Shown here piece after piece: positions 1-7,504 of a stretch of DNA of 54,988 nucleotides (the first letter of the stretch is position 1; every line of letters begins with the position of its first letter). Both the position numbers and the translations under genes were made by a program. Source of the stretch: Spirochaetales bacterium. Lineage in GTDB: Bacteria > Spirochaetota > Spirochaetia > DSM-2461. The notes under the pieces were generated by a model. That model did no database searches. It worked only from the letters and a program-made list of their open reading frames with translations, and was not told the DNA's origin. The DNA is taken from the NCBI GenBank assembly GCA_016936555.1, contig JAFGXR010000059.1, forward strand, positions 1 through 54,988, read 5' to 3'.

Positions 1-73
1 CCCGAACACGGAAGTTAAGCTCAACTGCGCCGATGGTACTGCAATTTTGTGGGAGAGTAGGTCGTCGCCAGGC
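1..73 (+). rRNA. rrf: 5S ribosomal RNA, 3' part
   Basis: The first 73 bases carry the conserved second half of bacterial 5S rRNA: the CCGAACACGGAAGTTAAGC segment of loop B/helix III, a GCCGATGGTACTGC segment, and the closing GGGAGAGTAGGTCGTCGCCAGGC. The 5' part, and presumably the rest of an rRNA operon, lie outside the window. A run of six T follows directly at 74-79 and probably ends transcription. The exact 3' end is set by analogy and may be off by one or two bases. Confidence 0.95.
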
Positions 74-115
74 TTTTTTATTTATAATGCCATATTATGG
101 CGGGAGACTTTGAGG

Positions 116-613
116 TTATTCCTCTTTCTCCACTTCCTTTTGAAGAAGACTCACAACAGAGCTGAAAACGCTTTTGTTTTTATCATTCAGTTCCATCAGC
201 GCTTTATGGGCTTCGAGCATCATCAGGGCCAGGCCCCGGTCTCCGGTTACCATTTCAGAAATATCGGATAGAGCTGTTTCCGTAACAGGGCTCTCATCGA
301 GTATGGTAAAGAAGTCATCAAAGCCGATATTCGTCAAAAGAGTCGTTATATCGGGATTAGATGAAATGATAGTCGTCTTTTTCTCGAACTTACTGAGCAT
401 TGTATCGGCGATTTTTGCGAGGATTCCGAGATTAGTGCTGTCGAGATAAAGGGATTCGGTCAAATCGATGACAACGCTTTTATTATCTATTCTGGAGAAG
501 ATGTTTTCCACGAAGGTATCGAATCCGCCGCTGCCCGTATACTTGAGGTTTCCGCTCATTTTGATGAGGTAAAAGGTCTCGCATTCGGCAAACTGATACT
601 TTCCTTCATTCAC
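116..613 (-). CDS. STAS-domain protein (anti-sigma factor antagonist type)
   Basis: This 165-residue protein has an N-terminal STAS-like fold of about 110 residues. Its core segment VVIDLTESLYLDSTNLGILA resembles the region of SpoIIAA-type antagonists that holds the phosphorylatable serine (here in LDSTNLG). The C-terminal 50 residues form a helical tail. The GTG start is chosen because a GGAGAG ribosome site lies just upstream inside the preceding gene, giving an 8-base overlap with the response regulator-phosphatase. That pairing suggests a partner-switch module in which the PP2C phosphatase dephosphorylates this protein. Its downstream partner (anti-sigma factor or other target) is not in the window. 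The family call is good; the target is unknown. Confidence 0.8.
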   Translation of the reverse strand: MNEGKYQFAECETFYLIKMSGNLKYTGSGGFDTFVENIFSRIDNKSVVIDLTESLYLDSTNLGILAKIADTMLSKFEKKTTIISSNPDITTLLTNIGFDDFFTILDESPVTETALSDISEMVTGDRGLALMMLEAHKALMELNDKNKSVFSSVVSLLQKEVEKEE

Positions 614-1904
614 TGGCTGCTCTCCTGACGTTGAGGATTGTTATATCATCGGGGAGGGATCGGGCTGAATTAATCCCGATGTTCTCAATTAATGTGGCTA
701 CCGTGCTGTCAAAGGTGAGCATCTGAAGGAGTTCCTTTTCCTGTTCCTTCAACGCTCTGTCCTTCAGGAGCTCCAGGATTCCGTCGGACATGAAAATGAG
801 AGAAAATTCATCGGGAAGATTAAGGATCTCCTCTTTGTAACGGGCGATTCTCAGCAATCCCACGGGCGGTCCCTTGAAGCGTATGAAATCTTTCGATTTT
901 CTGTCTATCAGCACGGGAAAGGGAAATTGTCCTCCCGTCGAGTAATGAAGTTGATTCGTCTCCAGATCGATCAGCCCGTAGAATATAGTCAGATATTTTC
1001 CCAGATCCTCTTTTATGAGGGTCTGATTTATGACATTGAGAAGTTCATCGGGTTTCAGTATCAGATCAACATTATTATGGTTGTAGCTACCGATAAAGCC
1101 CGAGATCATGGATTTCAGATATACAGTGATAAAGGCGGAAGATGCCCCGTGCCCCGAGACATCGGCAATATAAAAACCTATATAGCGGTCATTGACCTTA
1201 AAATAGTCTACGAAGTCACCGCTTAAATATAAAGAAGGGAAAATCTCTCTGGAGAAAGTGATGCCGCCGATGGCCGTGTTATCTTCGGGCAGCAGTTTGA
1301 ATTGTATTTTCTTTCCCGCTTCCTCGTCTTTTTCTATTATCTCCAGGCTGGCTGCCAATTCCGCCGTACGCTCTGCCACTTTTCTCTCGAGAGTTGTATT
1401 CAGCTCGTTTATTTTCTGTATTGAGATATAGGAGCGCAAAGATGTTATAACAGATGACTTTAATTTACGTGACGTCAGTTCGGATTTGTTTTTGTAATCA
1501 TTGATGTCGTAGTCTATCAGAACCTGTTCCTCCGGCGCCTGTCCCGGCTGTCCGGTACGGAGGATAATTCTGACCATAGTGTTGTTCAGTTCCCTTCTGA
1601 TCTGCTCAACGACTTTCAGTCCCGCGTCATCGGTCTCCATAACGACATCGAGAAGGATGACAGCAATATCCTCCTCCTGCTTCAGGACTTCAATCGTCTC
1701 TTTCCCCGAGTAGGTATTGATAAACTGTATGGGTCTGTTGTCGAAACTGAATGAGTTGAAAACCAGCTCTGTGACGCTGTGCACGCCTTCGTCGTCATCG
1801 GCGATGAGTATTTTCCAGACGCTGCTGTCGTTCATGTCGAATTCGTCATCAGCGCTCGAGAATTCAAGTTCTTCTTCCAGTTCGAAGTTCAAGCTGTCAG
1901 CCAA
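606..1904 (-). CDS. Response regulator with SpoIIE-type PP2C phosphatase domain
   Basis: The 432 residues comprise a receiver domain (about 30-165) followed by a coiled-coil linker (about 165-195) and a PP2C/SpoIIE serine phosphatase domain (about 200-430). The receiver has the acidic pocket ADDDE and a phosphoacceptor Asp near residue 86 in ILLDVVME. It also has an unusual insert, RTGQPGQAPEEQVLIDYDIN, common to long receivers joined to output enzymes. Phosphatase metal motifs are seen as GDFVDYF, DVSGHG and SDGILE. It probably converts a phosphorelay signal into dephosphorylation of the STAS protein encoded immediately downstream. The start is TTG with GAAGG about nine bases upstream. A later Met23 lies close to the receiver domain and is a less likely start. 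Confidence 0.88.
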   Translation of the reverse strand: MADSLNFELEEELEFSSADDEFDMNDSSVWKILIADDDEGVHSVTELVFNSFSFDNRPIQFINTYSGKETIEVLKQEEDIAVILLDVVMETDDAGLKVVEQIRRELNNTMVRIILRTGQPGQAPEEQVLIDYDINDYKNKSELTSRKLKSSVITSLRSYISIQKINELNTTLERKVAERTAELAASLEIIEKDEEAGKKIQFKLLPEDNTAIGGITFSREIFPSLYLSGDFVDYFKVNDRYIGFYIADVSGHGASSAFITVYLKSMISGFIGSYNHNNVDLILKPDELLNVINQTLIKEDLGKYLTIFYGLIDLETNQLHYSTGGQFPFPVLIDRKSKDFIRFKGPPVGLLRIARYKEEILNLPDEFSLIFMSDGILELLKDRALKEQEKELLQMLTFDSTVATLIENIGINSARSLPDDITILNVRRAASE

Positions 1905-2020
1905 GTTTTTTTCCTTCTTCCTAATATAATAATAGTGGAATGAGTTTTAAAAACAATCCCTTAGTGTTTTCTTTTTCCGTCCACTATACTTTTATATATT
2001 AAATATTAAAGGAGTCGCAT

Positions 2021-2689
2021 ATGAGAAAAAAAAGGCAAATATTGATTCTTCTTATTCTGCTGCTGCCTATCCTTTCGCTTTTTTCTTTTGATCCTTCATC
2101 GCTGAACCGGGTTACTTTCATAAATAAAACGGGAGCCGATATCTGGTACGTGTTTCTTTCCCCGGGAGACAGCAGTGAATGGGGGTTTGATATTCTCGGT
2201 TCCGAGCGCGTCCTCGAGAACAACAGTCTGTTGAGCTTTTATGTTTTCTATCCCGATTATTCCGACAATTTCGATATTATGGCTATCGATGAGAACGGCG
2301 ATACCTTCATTCTCTTCGATAAGGAATTCAGCGATGATGAAGAGATTACCGTTCTTATAACTTCAGGGGATCAGGAAGAGAATCCCGGCATGGATTTTAT
2401 CGAAGTGGAGTTTGAAAACCAGACAGATTACGAAATGCTCTATCTCTTCGTTTCTCCTTCCGATTCGGAAATGTGGGGAGTCGATATGATGGATGATGAG
2501 CAGACGATTTCTCCCTATGAAACTCTCAGTATTCTGGCGCCCTACGACGATGAAACCGTCAGCTATGACGTCATGGCCGTCGATGTGGATAATGACGAAT
2601 ACAGATTTACATTGAATGTAAACTGGGATTATACCGATGATGACGGCGTGCTCAGGATTCCCATTGAGATGAGCGATCTTTCAGAGTAA
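2021..2689 (+). CDS. Exported acidic protein with two tandem ~80-residue repeats
   Basis: The function is not recognised. Residues 1-22 are a strong signal peptide (MRKKRQ then a run of I/L ending in LFSFD). The mature part holds two homologous units, about 28-115 and 128-215. The first reads VTFINKTGADIWYVFLSPGD and the second VEFENQTDYEMLYLFVSPSD; each then has E/MWG(F/V)D and later a DIMAID or DVMAVD segment. The protein is very acidic. Each unit looks like a small beta sandwich that could bind a ligand or ion at the periplasmic or cell surface; that is inference. The ATG follows AAAGGAG at good spacing. It ends four bases before a convergent gene. Confidence 0.75.
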   Translation: MRKKRQILILLILLLPILSLFSFDPSSLNRVTFINKTGADIWYVFLSPGDSSEWGFDILGSERVLENNSLLSFYVFYPDYSDNFDIMAIDENGDTFILFDKEFSDDEEITVLITSGDQEENPGMDFIEVEFENQTDYEMLYLFVSPSDSEMWGVDMMDDEQTISPYETLSILAPYDDETVSYDVMAVDVDNDEYRFTLNVNWDYTDDDGVLRIPIEMSDLSE

Positions 2690-2693
2690 AGAT

Positions 2694-3605
2694 CTATTTC
2701 AGCCTGATCAGGGTCTCCCTGTCATAGGGGACCCCGGCTTTTTCCAGATCCCCGATGAACCTCTTTCCGTCCTGAGGATATCCCGCGGTTCTTTTGAGGT
2801 CCGGGATTTTTTCTGTCCAGTAGTCATTGAAGGGAACCATCATCATCTCCCGCAGGTATTTGGAGAAAATGGACGCCAGAGCTGTTTCGAGATAAATATC
2901 GTCACCGCGAACCTGAAATCTCACCGATGAATTGCCGATATCATACTCCGAAAGTCCGGCCGTTTCTTTGCGGATGGCCATGGCTGATCCGGGGAAAAGT
3001 TTCATCAGCCATTCCCCGTAGTATCGGCGGCCGCCCTGCCTGTCAACGGTTATCCGTCTTTTCTCGCCATAAACTCGGCGGAGCAGGGGTGCGAGAAGGA
3101 CCTGACAGGTTTCCCCTTTGTTCCTCCCGGAAAGAAGATGGCTGTTAAAGCGCCTGGCCGGTACGACATCCATGATGAGAGAATCGAGCTTCAGCGATTT
3201 ATTCTGCAGGAATGAACAGAGATCTTTTCCCGATTGTTCTATCTCTTTCCTTGAAGAGTATGCCGGGACGGGGTATTCCTCCAGGTTTTTATACCAGGGG
3301 ATAGAGCGGATTTCCTCAAGATACGCTTTCGGAATATTCAGACCGGAAAGCAGAGACCTCAGGTTTTCCGGAATTGTCTCCGAATAGGAGTAAAGGAATG
3401 ATAAGGCCGTTTTTTCCAGGGGGCCTGGCGTTTTTCCTGAAGTGAATATCTTCTTGCTGTCTCCTATCTGAAGCTTCTGATATTCGCTGAAGACGGCAGA
3501 GAGCTCCGTCGATTCGGAAACTCCAAATGAAACTGCCGCGGCGCAGTAAGGTCCCAGTACCGGACCAAGTGCCGCCTCATCGATTCCGGCGTAATGAGTA
3601 AACAT
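2694..3605 (-). CDS. Divergent RNase HII-like protein
   Basis: The 303-residue protein begins YAGIDEAALGPVLGPY, matching the first catalytic block of RNase HII (usually GxDEAGRGPLAGPV). It has IGDSKKI like the family's LxDSKxL block, SLIMDVVPA as a candidate for the central acidic strand, and ETALASIFSKYLRE matching the last block (AAASILAKVxRD). It is longer than usual RNase HII (about 200-260 residues). The diagnostic GRG tripeptide that senses the 2'-OH of the ribonucleotide is ALG here. It may therefore be a paralogue with altered substrate rather than the housekeeping enzyme. Membership of the fold is fairly secure; RNase H activity is not. Confidence 0.65.
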   Translation of the reverse strand: MFTHYAGIDEAALGPVLGPYCAAAVSFGVSESTELSAVFSEYQKLQIGDSKKIFTSGKTPGPLEKTALSFLYSYSETIPENLRSLLSGLNIPKAYLEEIRSIPWYKNLEEYPVPAYSSRKEIEQSGKDLCSFLQNKSLKLDSLIMDVVPARRFNSHLLSGRNKGETCQVLLAPLLRRVYGEKRRITVDRQGGRRYYGEWLMKLFPGSAMAIRKETAGLSEYDIGNSSVRFQVRGDDIYLETALASIFSKYLREMMMVPFNDYWTEKIPDLKRTAGYPQDGKRFIGDLEKAGVPYDRETLIRLK

Positions 3606-3650
3606 GGGTGTATTGTACTTTCACAAAAGTTTCCGTGACAAGGGAAATCT

Positions 3651-4844
3651 GTGCTTGCCCTTCGGGAACGCTCTATTTATTTTATAGAAATGAGAAAAAG
3701 CGATTTCTACTCGAGGTATAAACTTTCCGATAAAAACCTGGAAGAAGCCGGATTGAAATGGGCCGATCTGGTCGGGATCAGTAAAGATTACGAATCCCTT
3801 CACGATACGCTCGATGCCGTGGGCCGATTTGTCGTCGATCAGATGATCAGCAGTCCCGTTATCCATTCCATAAATTATCGATTGAAAGAAACAGACCACC
3901 TGATGGAGAAAATCGTCAGAAAACGGTCGGAAAAAAAGAGCCGGATCATCACAAAAGAGAATTACCGGACGGAAATCAAAGATCTGATCGGGATCAGGGC
4001 CCTTCACCTGTTCAAGGAGGACTGGCTGAATATCCACAGGTACATCTGCGACAACTGGGACCTGGCTGAGGAACCCGTCGCCTTTGTCCGCTATGGCGAT
4101 AATGAGCGCATTCTCAATTTCTACAAACGGAACAACTGCCAGGTGAGAGAGCACAAATTCGGTTACAGGTCGGTCCATTATACATTGAAGACGAGACCGA
4201 AGAACGAAGACTATCTGGTCGAGGTGCAGGTGCGAACCCTCTTTGAAGAGGCCTGGGGAGAAATCGATCACAGGGTCCGTTATCCCTACGAAATGAACAA
4301 TGAGCTCCTGGTTCGCCTGTCCTCCATTCTCAACCGGCTGGCCGGAGATGCCGATGAGCTGGGCTCCTATATGCGCTTTTTCAAGAAGAAAGAGAAAAAG
4401 AGAATCGCCGAGCACAGACGGCAGCTCGAAGAGAAGAACAAGCTGATCGCGGAGCTCTACAGACAGATCGAATCGCTGGAAATCGGAAATCTGGAAAAAG
4501 AAAGCATCAACCGCAATATCGCCGATCTTTTGCGGGAAGAGGACCGGGAAGAAGAGGAATACGATTATCCCTGGCTCGATTCCTTCCTGGATAGCGAGTT
4601 GTTCAAGGGCATACAGGGGCGCATTGCCGATTATATGAAATCGGAGGATTTCAAACCCCTGGAGATTTCCGAAGAAGATATGAAGCTCCTGCAGAAAACC
4701 CAGAAGGAATTGATGTCCTTAATGGGACCTTCGCCCGAAAAGGTTGAAGCTCTTCTCAGGCAGAAAGGATCTTTCGATATGCCCAATCTGATCGATTTCA
4801 AAGAGAGTGACATTATTGAAGGGGCTCACGAATCGTCGTCGTAG
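3651..4844 (+). CDS. RelA/SpoT-domain (p)ppGpp synthetase
   Basis: The catalytic RelA/SpoT nucleotidyltransferase domain spans about residues 85-245. Visible motifs are IKDLIGIRAL, the FGYRSVHYTLK block (Gly near 171) and EVQVRTLFEEAWGEIDH. No N-terminal HD hydrolase domain and no TGS/ACT regulatory domains are present, so it resembles a synthetase-only alarmone enzyme. At about 397 residues it is longer than usual small alarmone synthetases because of a charged, coiled-coil-like C-terminal half. The reading frame can start at GTG 3651 (AAGGGA upstream) or ATG 3690 (MRKSDFYSRY). The second looks more natural as a protein N-terminus; the first has the better ribosome site. The 3' end overlaps a convergent gene by 19 bases. 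Confidence 0.85.
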   Translation: MLALRERSIYFIEMRKSDFYSRYKLSDKNLEEAGLKWADLVGISKDYESLHDTLDAVGRFVVDQMISSPVIHSINYRLKETDHLMEKIVRKRSEKKSRIITKENYRTEIKDLIGIRALHLFKEDWLNIHRYICDNWDLAEEPVAFVRYGDNERILNFYKRNNCQVREHKFGYRSVHYTLKTRPKNEDYLVEVQVRTLFEEAWGEIDHRVRYPYEMNNELLVRLSSILNRLAGDADELGSYMRFFKKKEKKRIAEHRRQLEEKNKLIAELYRQIESLEIGNLEKESINRNIADLLREEDREEEEYDYPWLDSFLDSELFKGIQGRIADYMKSEDFKPLEISEEDMKLLQKTQKELMSLMGPSPEKVEALLRQKGSFDMPNLIDFKESDIIEGAHESSS

Positions 4845-5914
4845 TATTCCCGGATCTTCAGAAAATCGCCATTAATTTTAAGAAAAAGTTCTACGATTTC
4901 GGGATCGAATGAGATGCCGCTTTCCTCTCTGATGATCTCTATCGCTTTTTCATGGCTGTAGGCAACTTTATAGGGTCTTTCCGAGACAAGGGCGTCATAG
5001 GTATCGCAAAGGGCTACGATTCTGGCTGAAAGGGGGATATCCGTCCCCGCTTTGCCGGTAGGATATCCTGTGCCATCCCATTTCTCATGGTGATAGGTGG
5101 CGATTTCCCGGCCCATGGCCAGAAAATCCTTCCGTCCCTTATATTCTTTCAACGCTTCCCCGGCTATGATCGTATGCTCTTTAATCGATTCGAATTCGCT
5201 GATGGACAGCTTATCCGGTTTCTGGAGGATCATATCGGAAATGGCTACTTTGCCTATATCGTGGAGGATCGAGGAAACGGCCATGTCATCAACAAATGTT
5301 TCGTTCAGACGGGGATCCCTGTCTCCGAATGTCAGCATATATTCCTGAGCCAGCTTTTTCGTATAGGACTCAACCCGTTCCAGATGCTTCCCCGTCGTGT
5401 GGTCGCGCAGTTCGACCAGGGAGGCAATGTGATAAATGGAATCGCGATTATCGATGCGCAGTTCGTGAATCATATTGAGAAGGGTGCTTATATACTCTTC
5501 CCTGTTGGAAAGTGCTCTCATGATATCCGACTTGTCTTTGACAATGCCTATTATGAAATCCTGGTTCATAACCGGTACCCGGGAAAATTTTATCTCGAGA
5601 TAATGCATCTCCTCTTTTTTTCCCCGGAGAATCGGCAGGTGAAATCCTTTGATGAGTATATCTTCGCCGCCTGTGAGCAGTTTGGACAACTCGCCTTTCA
5701 GATCTTCCGAGTGGAGGAGTTTTCCCAGGTTATAGACGATATCGTCGACAGGTGAAATATTCACCATATGATAAAAGGCCGGGTTCGATTTCAGGATATC
5801 TCCCGCCGCGTTGACTTCTATGATTCCGTTGGTACTGGATTCGATAATTGCCTGCAGTTTGCCGTTTTCGACACAGAGATTTTCTATGGTATTCAGGTAA
5901 TTTATACTATCCAT
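4826..5914 (-). CDS. PAS-HD-GYP domain protein (putative cyclic-di-GMP phosphodiesterase)
   Basis: The N-terminal part (about 15-125) is a PAS sensor (IIESSTNGIIEVNAAGDILK). The C-terminal part (about 155-350) is an HD-GYP domain with HDIGK as the metal HD pair, HTIIAGEAL, HHEKWDGTGYPTGKAG carrying the GYP signature, and the closing ALCDTYDALVSERPYK. The domain hydrolyses cyclic di-GMP in characterised members. No membrane segment is seen, so it is probably cytoplasmic and senses through PAS. It is convergent with the alarmone synthetase, placing two second-messenger genes side by side. The stand-alone start ATG 5914 begins MDSINYLNTIENLC. Confidence 0.88.
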   Translation of the reverse strand: MDSINYLNTIENLCVENGKLQAIIESSTNGIIEVNAAGDILKSNPAFYHMVNISPVDDIVYNLGKLLHSEDLKGELSKLLTGGEDILIKGFHLPILRGKKEEMHYLEIKFSRVPVMNQDFIIGIVKDKSDIMRALSNREEYISTLLNMIHELRIDNRDSIYHIASLVELRDHTTGKHLERVESYTKKLAQEYMLTFGDRDPRLNETFVDDMAVSSILHDIGKVAISDMILQKPDKLSISEFESIKEHTIIAGEALKEYKGRKDFLAMGREIATYHHEKWDGTGYPTGKAGTDIPLSARIVALCDTYDALVSERPYKVAYSHEKAIEIIREESGISFDPEIVELFLKINGDFLKIREYYDDDS

Positions 5915-5983
5915 GGCAATACTGTAAACTTAATATACATAACTGTAAATAACTTTAATTTTTACTCAATAAAGCTTAAATCG

Positions 5984-6015
5984 GCTCCGGAAGCCTCTTG
6001 TCCGGCTGCCGGAGC
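5984..6015. repeat. Intergenic hairpin downstream of the Gfo/Idh gene
   Basis: GCTCCGG (5984-5990) and CCGGAGC (6009-6015) are perfect inverted arms. An inner AGCC/GGCT pair extends the stem across one mismatch, leaving an eight-base loop. It lies in the 157-base gap between the stop of the oxidoreductase gene and the start of the PAS-HD-GYP gene, both on the minus strand. No T tract follows on either strand, so it may be a weak terminator or an RNA-stability hairpin. The rest of the gap is AT-rich and probably holds the promoter of the HD-GYP gene. Confidence 0.5.
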
Positions 6016-6071
6016 GGAGAGAATTCATGAGGACAGCATCAATCAGAGATCGTTTTCCGGGAAATCTGAAA

Positions 6072-7040
6072 TCAGGCTCTTCCGTAAATTTTATCGAGTA
6101 TCTCCGTCGTTTTCAGGGCCCACTCTCCTGTGACAGCCGGGGCTCTCTCTTCTCTGACAGCCCGGGAGAAATCGGCAATTAATGGGGCGTGGGCATTGGG
6201 CCGGGGAGAGCAGACCCCATCGGTGGATGTGCCGTCCCTGACTATGCGGTAAAGGCCCAGATTGAGGTTCTCCACGTGAATCGAACCTTCCGATCCGTAT
6301 ATCTCCAGGGTATCTCTCGGTTCCCGGACAGTATGGATCGACGCCAGATTGGCCATGATGCCGCTTTTGAACGTGAGCAGTGCGACAGAGGTATCTTCAA
6401 CGGCCCGATCGAACCGGAGTGTTTTAACAGAGCTTGTCAGATCGGAAATCTCTCCGAAGAGATACTGCAGCAGTTCCAGCCTGTGGCATCCCATATCCAT
6501 CATGGGACCGCCTCCCGATATTTCCGGTTTCAGCAGCCAGTACCGGGCTTCACCTTCCGAGCGGTTGAAGGGTTCGAAATTCTGAACCTGCACATAGCGG
6601 GGAGTGCCGATTGTTCCGGCATGGAGTAACTCCCGTATCTTTTCCACCATGGGATAGAAGCGTCTGTAGTAGGCCACTCCGAAGCGGACGCCGCTGGCTT
6701 TCGCCGCATCGATCATCAGGGCGGCTTCCCTTCTGTCAAGAGCCATCGGTTTTTCGCAGAGGACGTGTTTGCCCTGCTCCATGGCGTAAACCGCCTGTTC
6801 CCTGTGGAGGTTCACCGGAGTCGCGATGTAAACCGCTTCCGCTTCGCTGTCGCGGAACTGCTCCTTCCAGTCCGAAAAAAAACGGCTGAATCCGAAACGT
6901 TCGGCAAAGTCATTCAGAAGAGATGAGTTCCGGCGGCTGACCGAGTGGGCAACCGCTTCGGGCAGATCGTGCAGTGCCGGAGCCACTCGCTTTTCACAGA
7001 TGTCTCCGGCGCCGCAGAGAGCCCATTTCACCGGTTTCAT
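6072..7040 (-). CDS. Gfo/Idh/MocA family oxidoreductase
   Basis: The 322-residue protein has an N-terminal Rossmann fold (WALCGAGDICEKRVAPAL, nucleotide-binding glycines at about 9-12) and the conserved block YIATPVNLHREQAVYAMEQG followed by HVLCEKPMAL, the EKP motif of the family. The C-terminal dimerisation/substrate domain includes GGGPMMDMGCHRLEL. Members oxidise or reduce sugars, sugar acids or inositols with NAD(P). Its start overlaps the stop of the cupin gene by four bases (ATGA), so the two are co-translated. Together with a KdgF-like cupin and nearby uronate genes, a role in uronic or deoxy-sugar acid metabolism is plausible. The substrate cannot be read from sequence. Confidence 0.88.
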   Translation of the reverse strand: MKPVKWALCGAGDICEKRVAPALHDLPEAVAHSVSRRNSSLLNDFAERFGFSRFFSDWKEQFRDSEAEAVYIATPVNLHREQAVYAMEQGKHVLCEKPMALDRREAALMIDAAKASGVRFGVAYYRRFYPMVEKIRELLHAGTIGTPRYVQVQNFEPFNRSEGEARYWLLKPEISGGGPMMDMGCHRLELLQYLFGEISDLTSSVKTLRFDRAVEDTSVALLTFKSGIMANLASIHTVREPRDTLEIYGSEGSIHVENLNLGLYRIVRDGTSTDGVCSPRPNAHAPLIADFSRAVREERAPAVTGEWALKTTEILDKIYGRA

Positions 7041-7375
7041 TTCAGGTCCTCTCTGGGAGGGGAAAACAGATCGAGCAGCACTGAAGGCTCATCGTAGGTC
7101 CAGGCATTGTGTTCCACGCCGACGGGCGCCCTGTACCATTCTCCGGGATGGATATCCTGTATCACTCCGCCTATATTGAAACCCATTCTCCCGCTGACCA
7201 GGTATCCCATCTGCTCCTCTTTGTCGTGTTTGTGCGGGGGAAATGTTTTCCCGGCGGGAAACCTGTATTCTACGATCTGAATGTGTTCGCCAGTGTAGAT
7301 GCGCCGTTCAATATCGCCCTCGACCATTTCCACTTTCATTTGGGCCTGTCCTATAAAGAAATCTTCTGCTTTCAT
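7037..7375 (-). CDS. KdgF-like cupin (unsaturated uronate linearising type)
   Basis: This is a single-domain cupin of 112 residues. Motif 1 is PPHKHDKEEQMGYLVSGRMG, giving the metal ligands H-x-H and E/Q, and motif 2 is APVGVEHNAW. The ending VLLDLFSPPREDL resembles the C-terminus of KdgF, which converts 4,5-unsaturated galacturonate to its open keto form in pectin and alginate breakdown. This is family recall, not a computed match. It is the first gene of a two-gene operon with the Gfo/Idh enzyme and is divergent from a TRAP-type binding protein gene. Many short cupins look alike, so the specific role is moderate confidence. Confidence 0.65.
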   Translation of the reverse strand: MKAEDFFIGQAQMKVEMVEGDIERRIYTGEHIQIVEYRFPAGKTFPPHKHDKEEQMGYLVSGRMGFNIGGVIQDIHPGEWYRAPVGVEHNAWTYDEPSVLLDLFSPPREDLK

Positions 7376-7456
7376 CGTTTACCTCTTTACCTTAAAACTA
7401 TATTACTATTCCCCCGCAAAAAACAATCGGAACTCTCAGGGCCGTCCCCTCCCTGT

Positions 7457-7485
7457 TTGACGGCTTACATTTTCAATGATATGTT
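7457..7485 (+). promoter_or_regulatory. Sigma-70-type promoter of the TRAP binding protein-kinase operon
   Basis: TTGACG at 7457-7462 and TATGTT at 7480-7485 are separated by exactly 17 bases and lie 20 bases before the ATG at 7505. A GGG-containing ribosome site is in between. This fits a vegetative promoter for the operon 7505-11554. Confidence 0.5.
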
Positions 7486-7504
7486 GCTTAAAAGGGTTTG
7501 TTAA

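Noticed and set aside
7459-7472. Possible third LacI operator (TGTAAGCCGTCAAA on the minus strand) in the promoter before the TRAP sensor operon
   Set aside because: Only one half-site fits; three positions, including the central CG, differ from the pattern of the two perfect sites.
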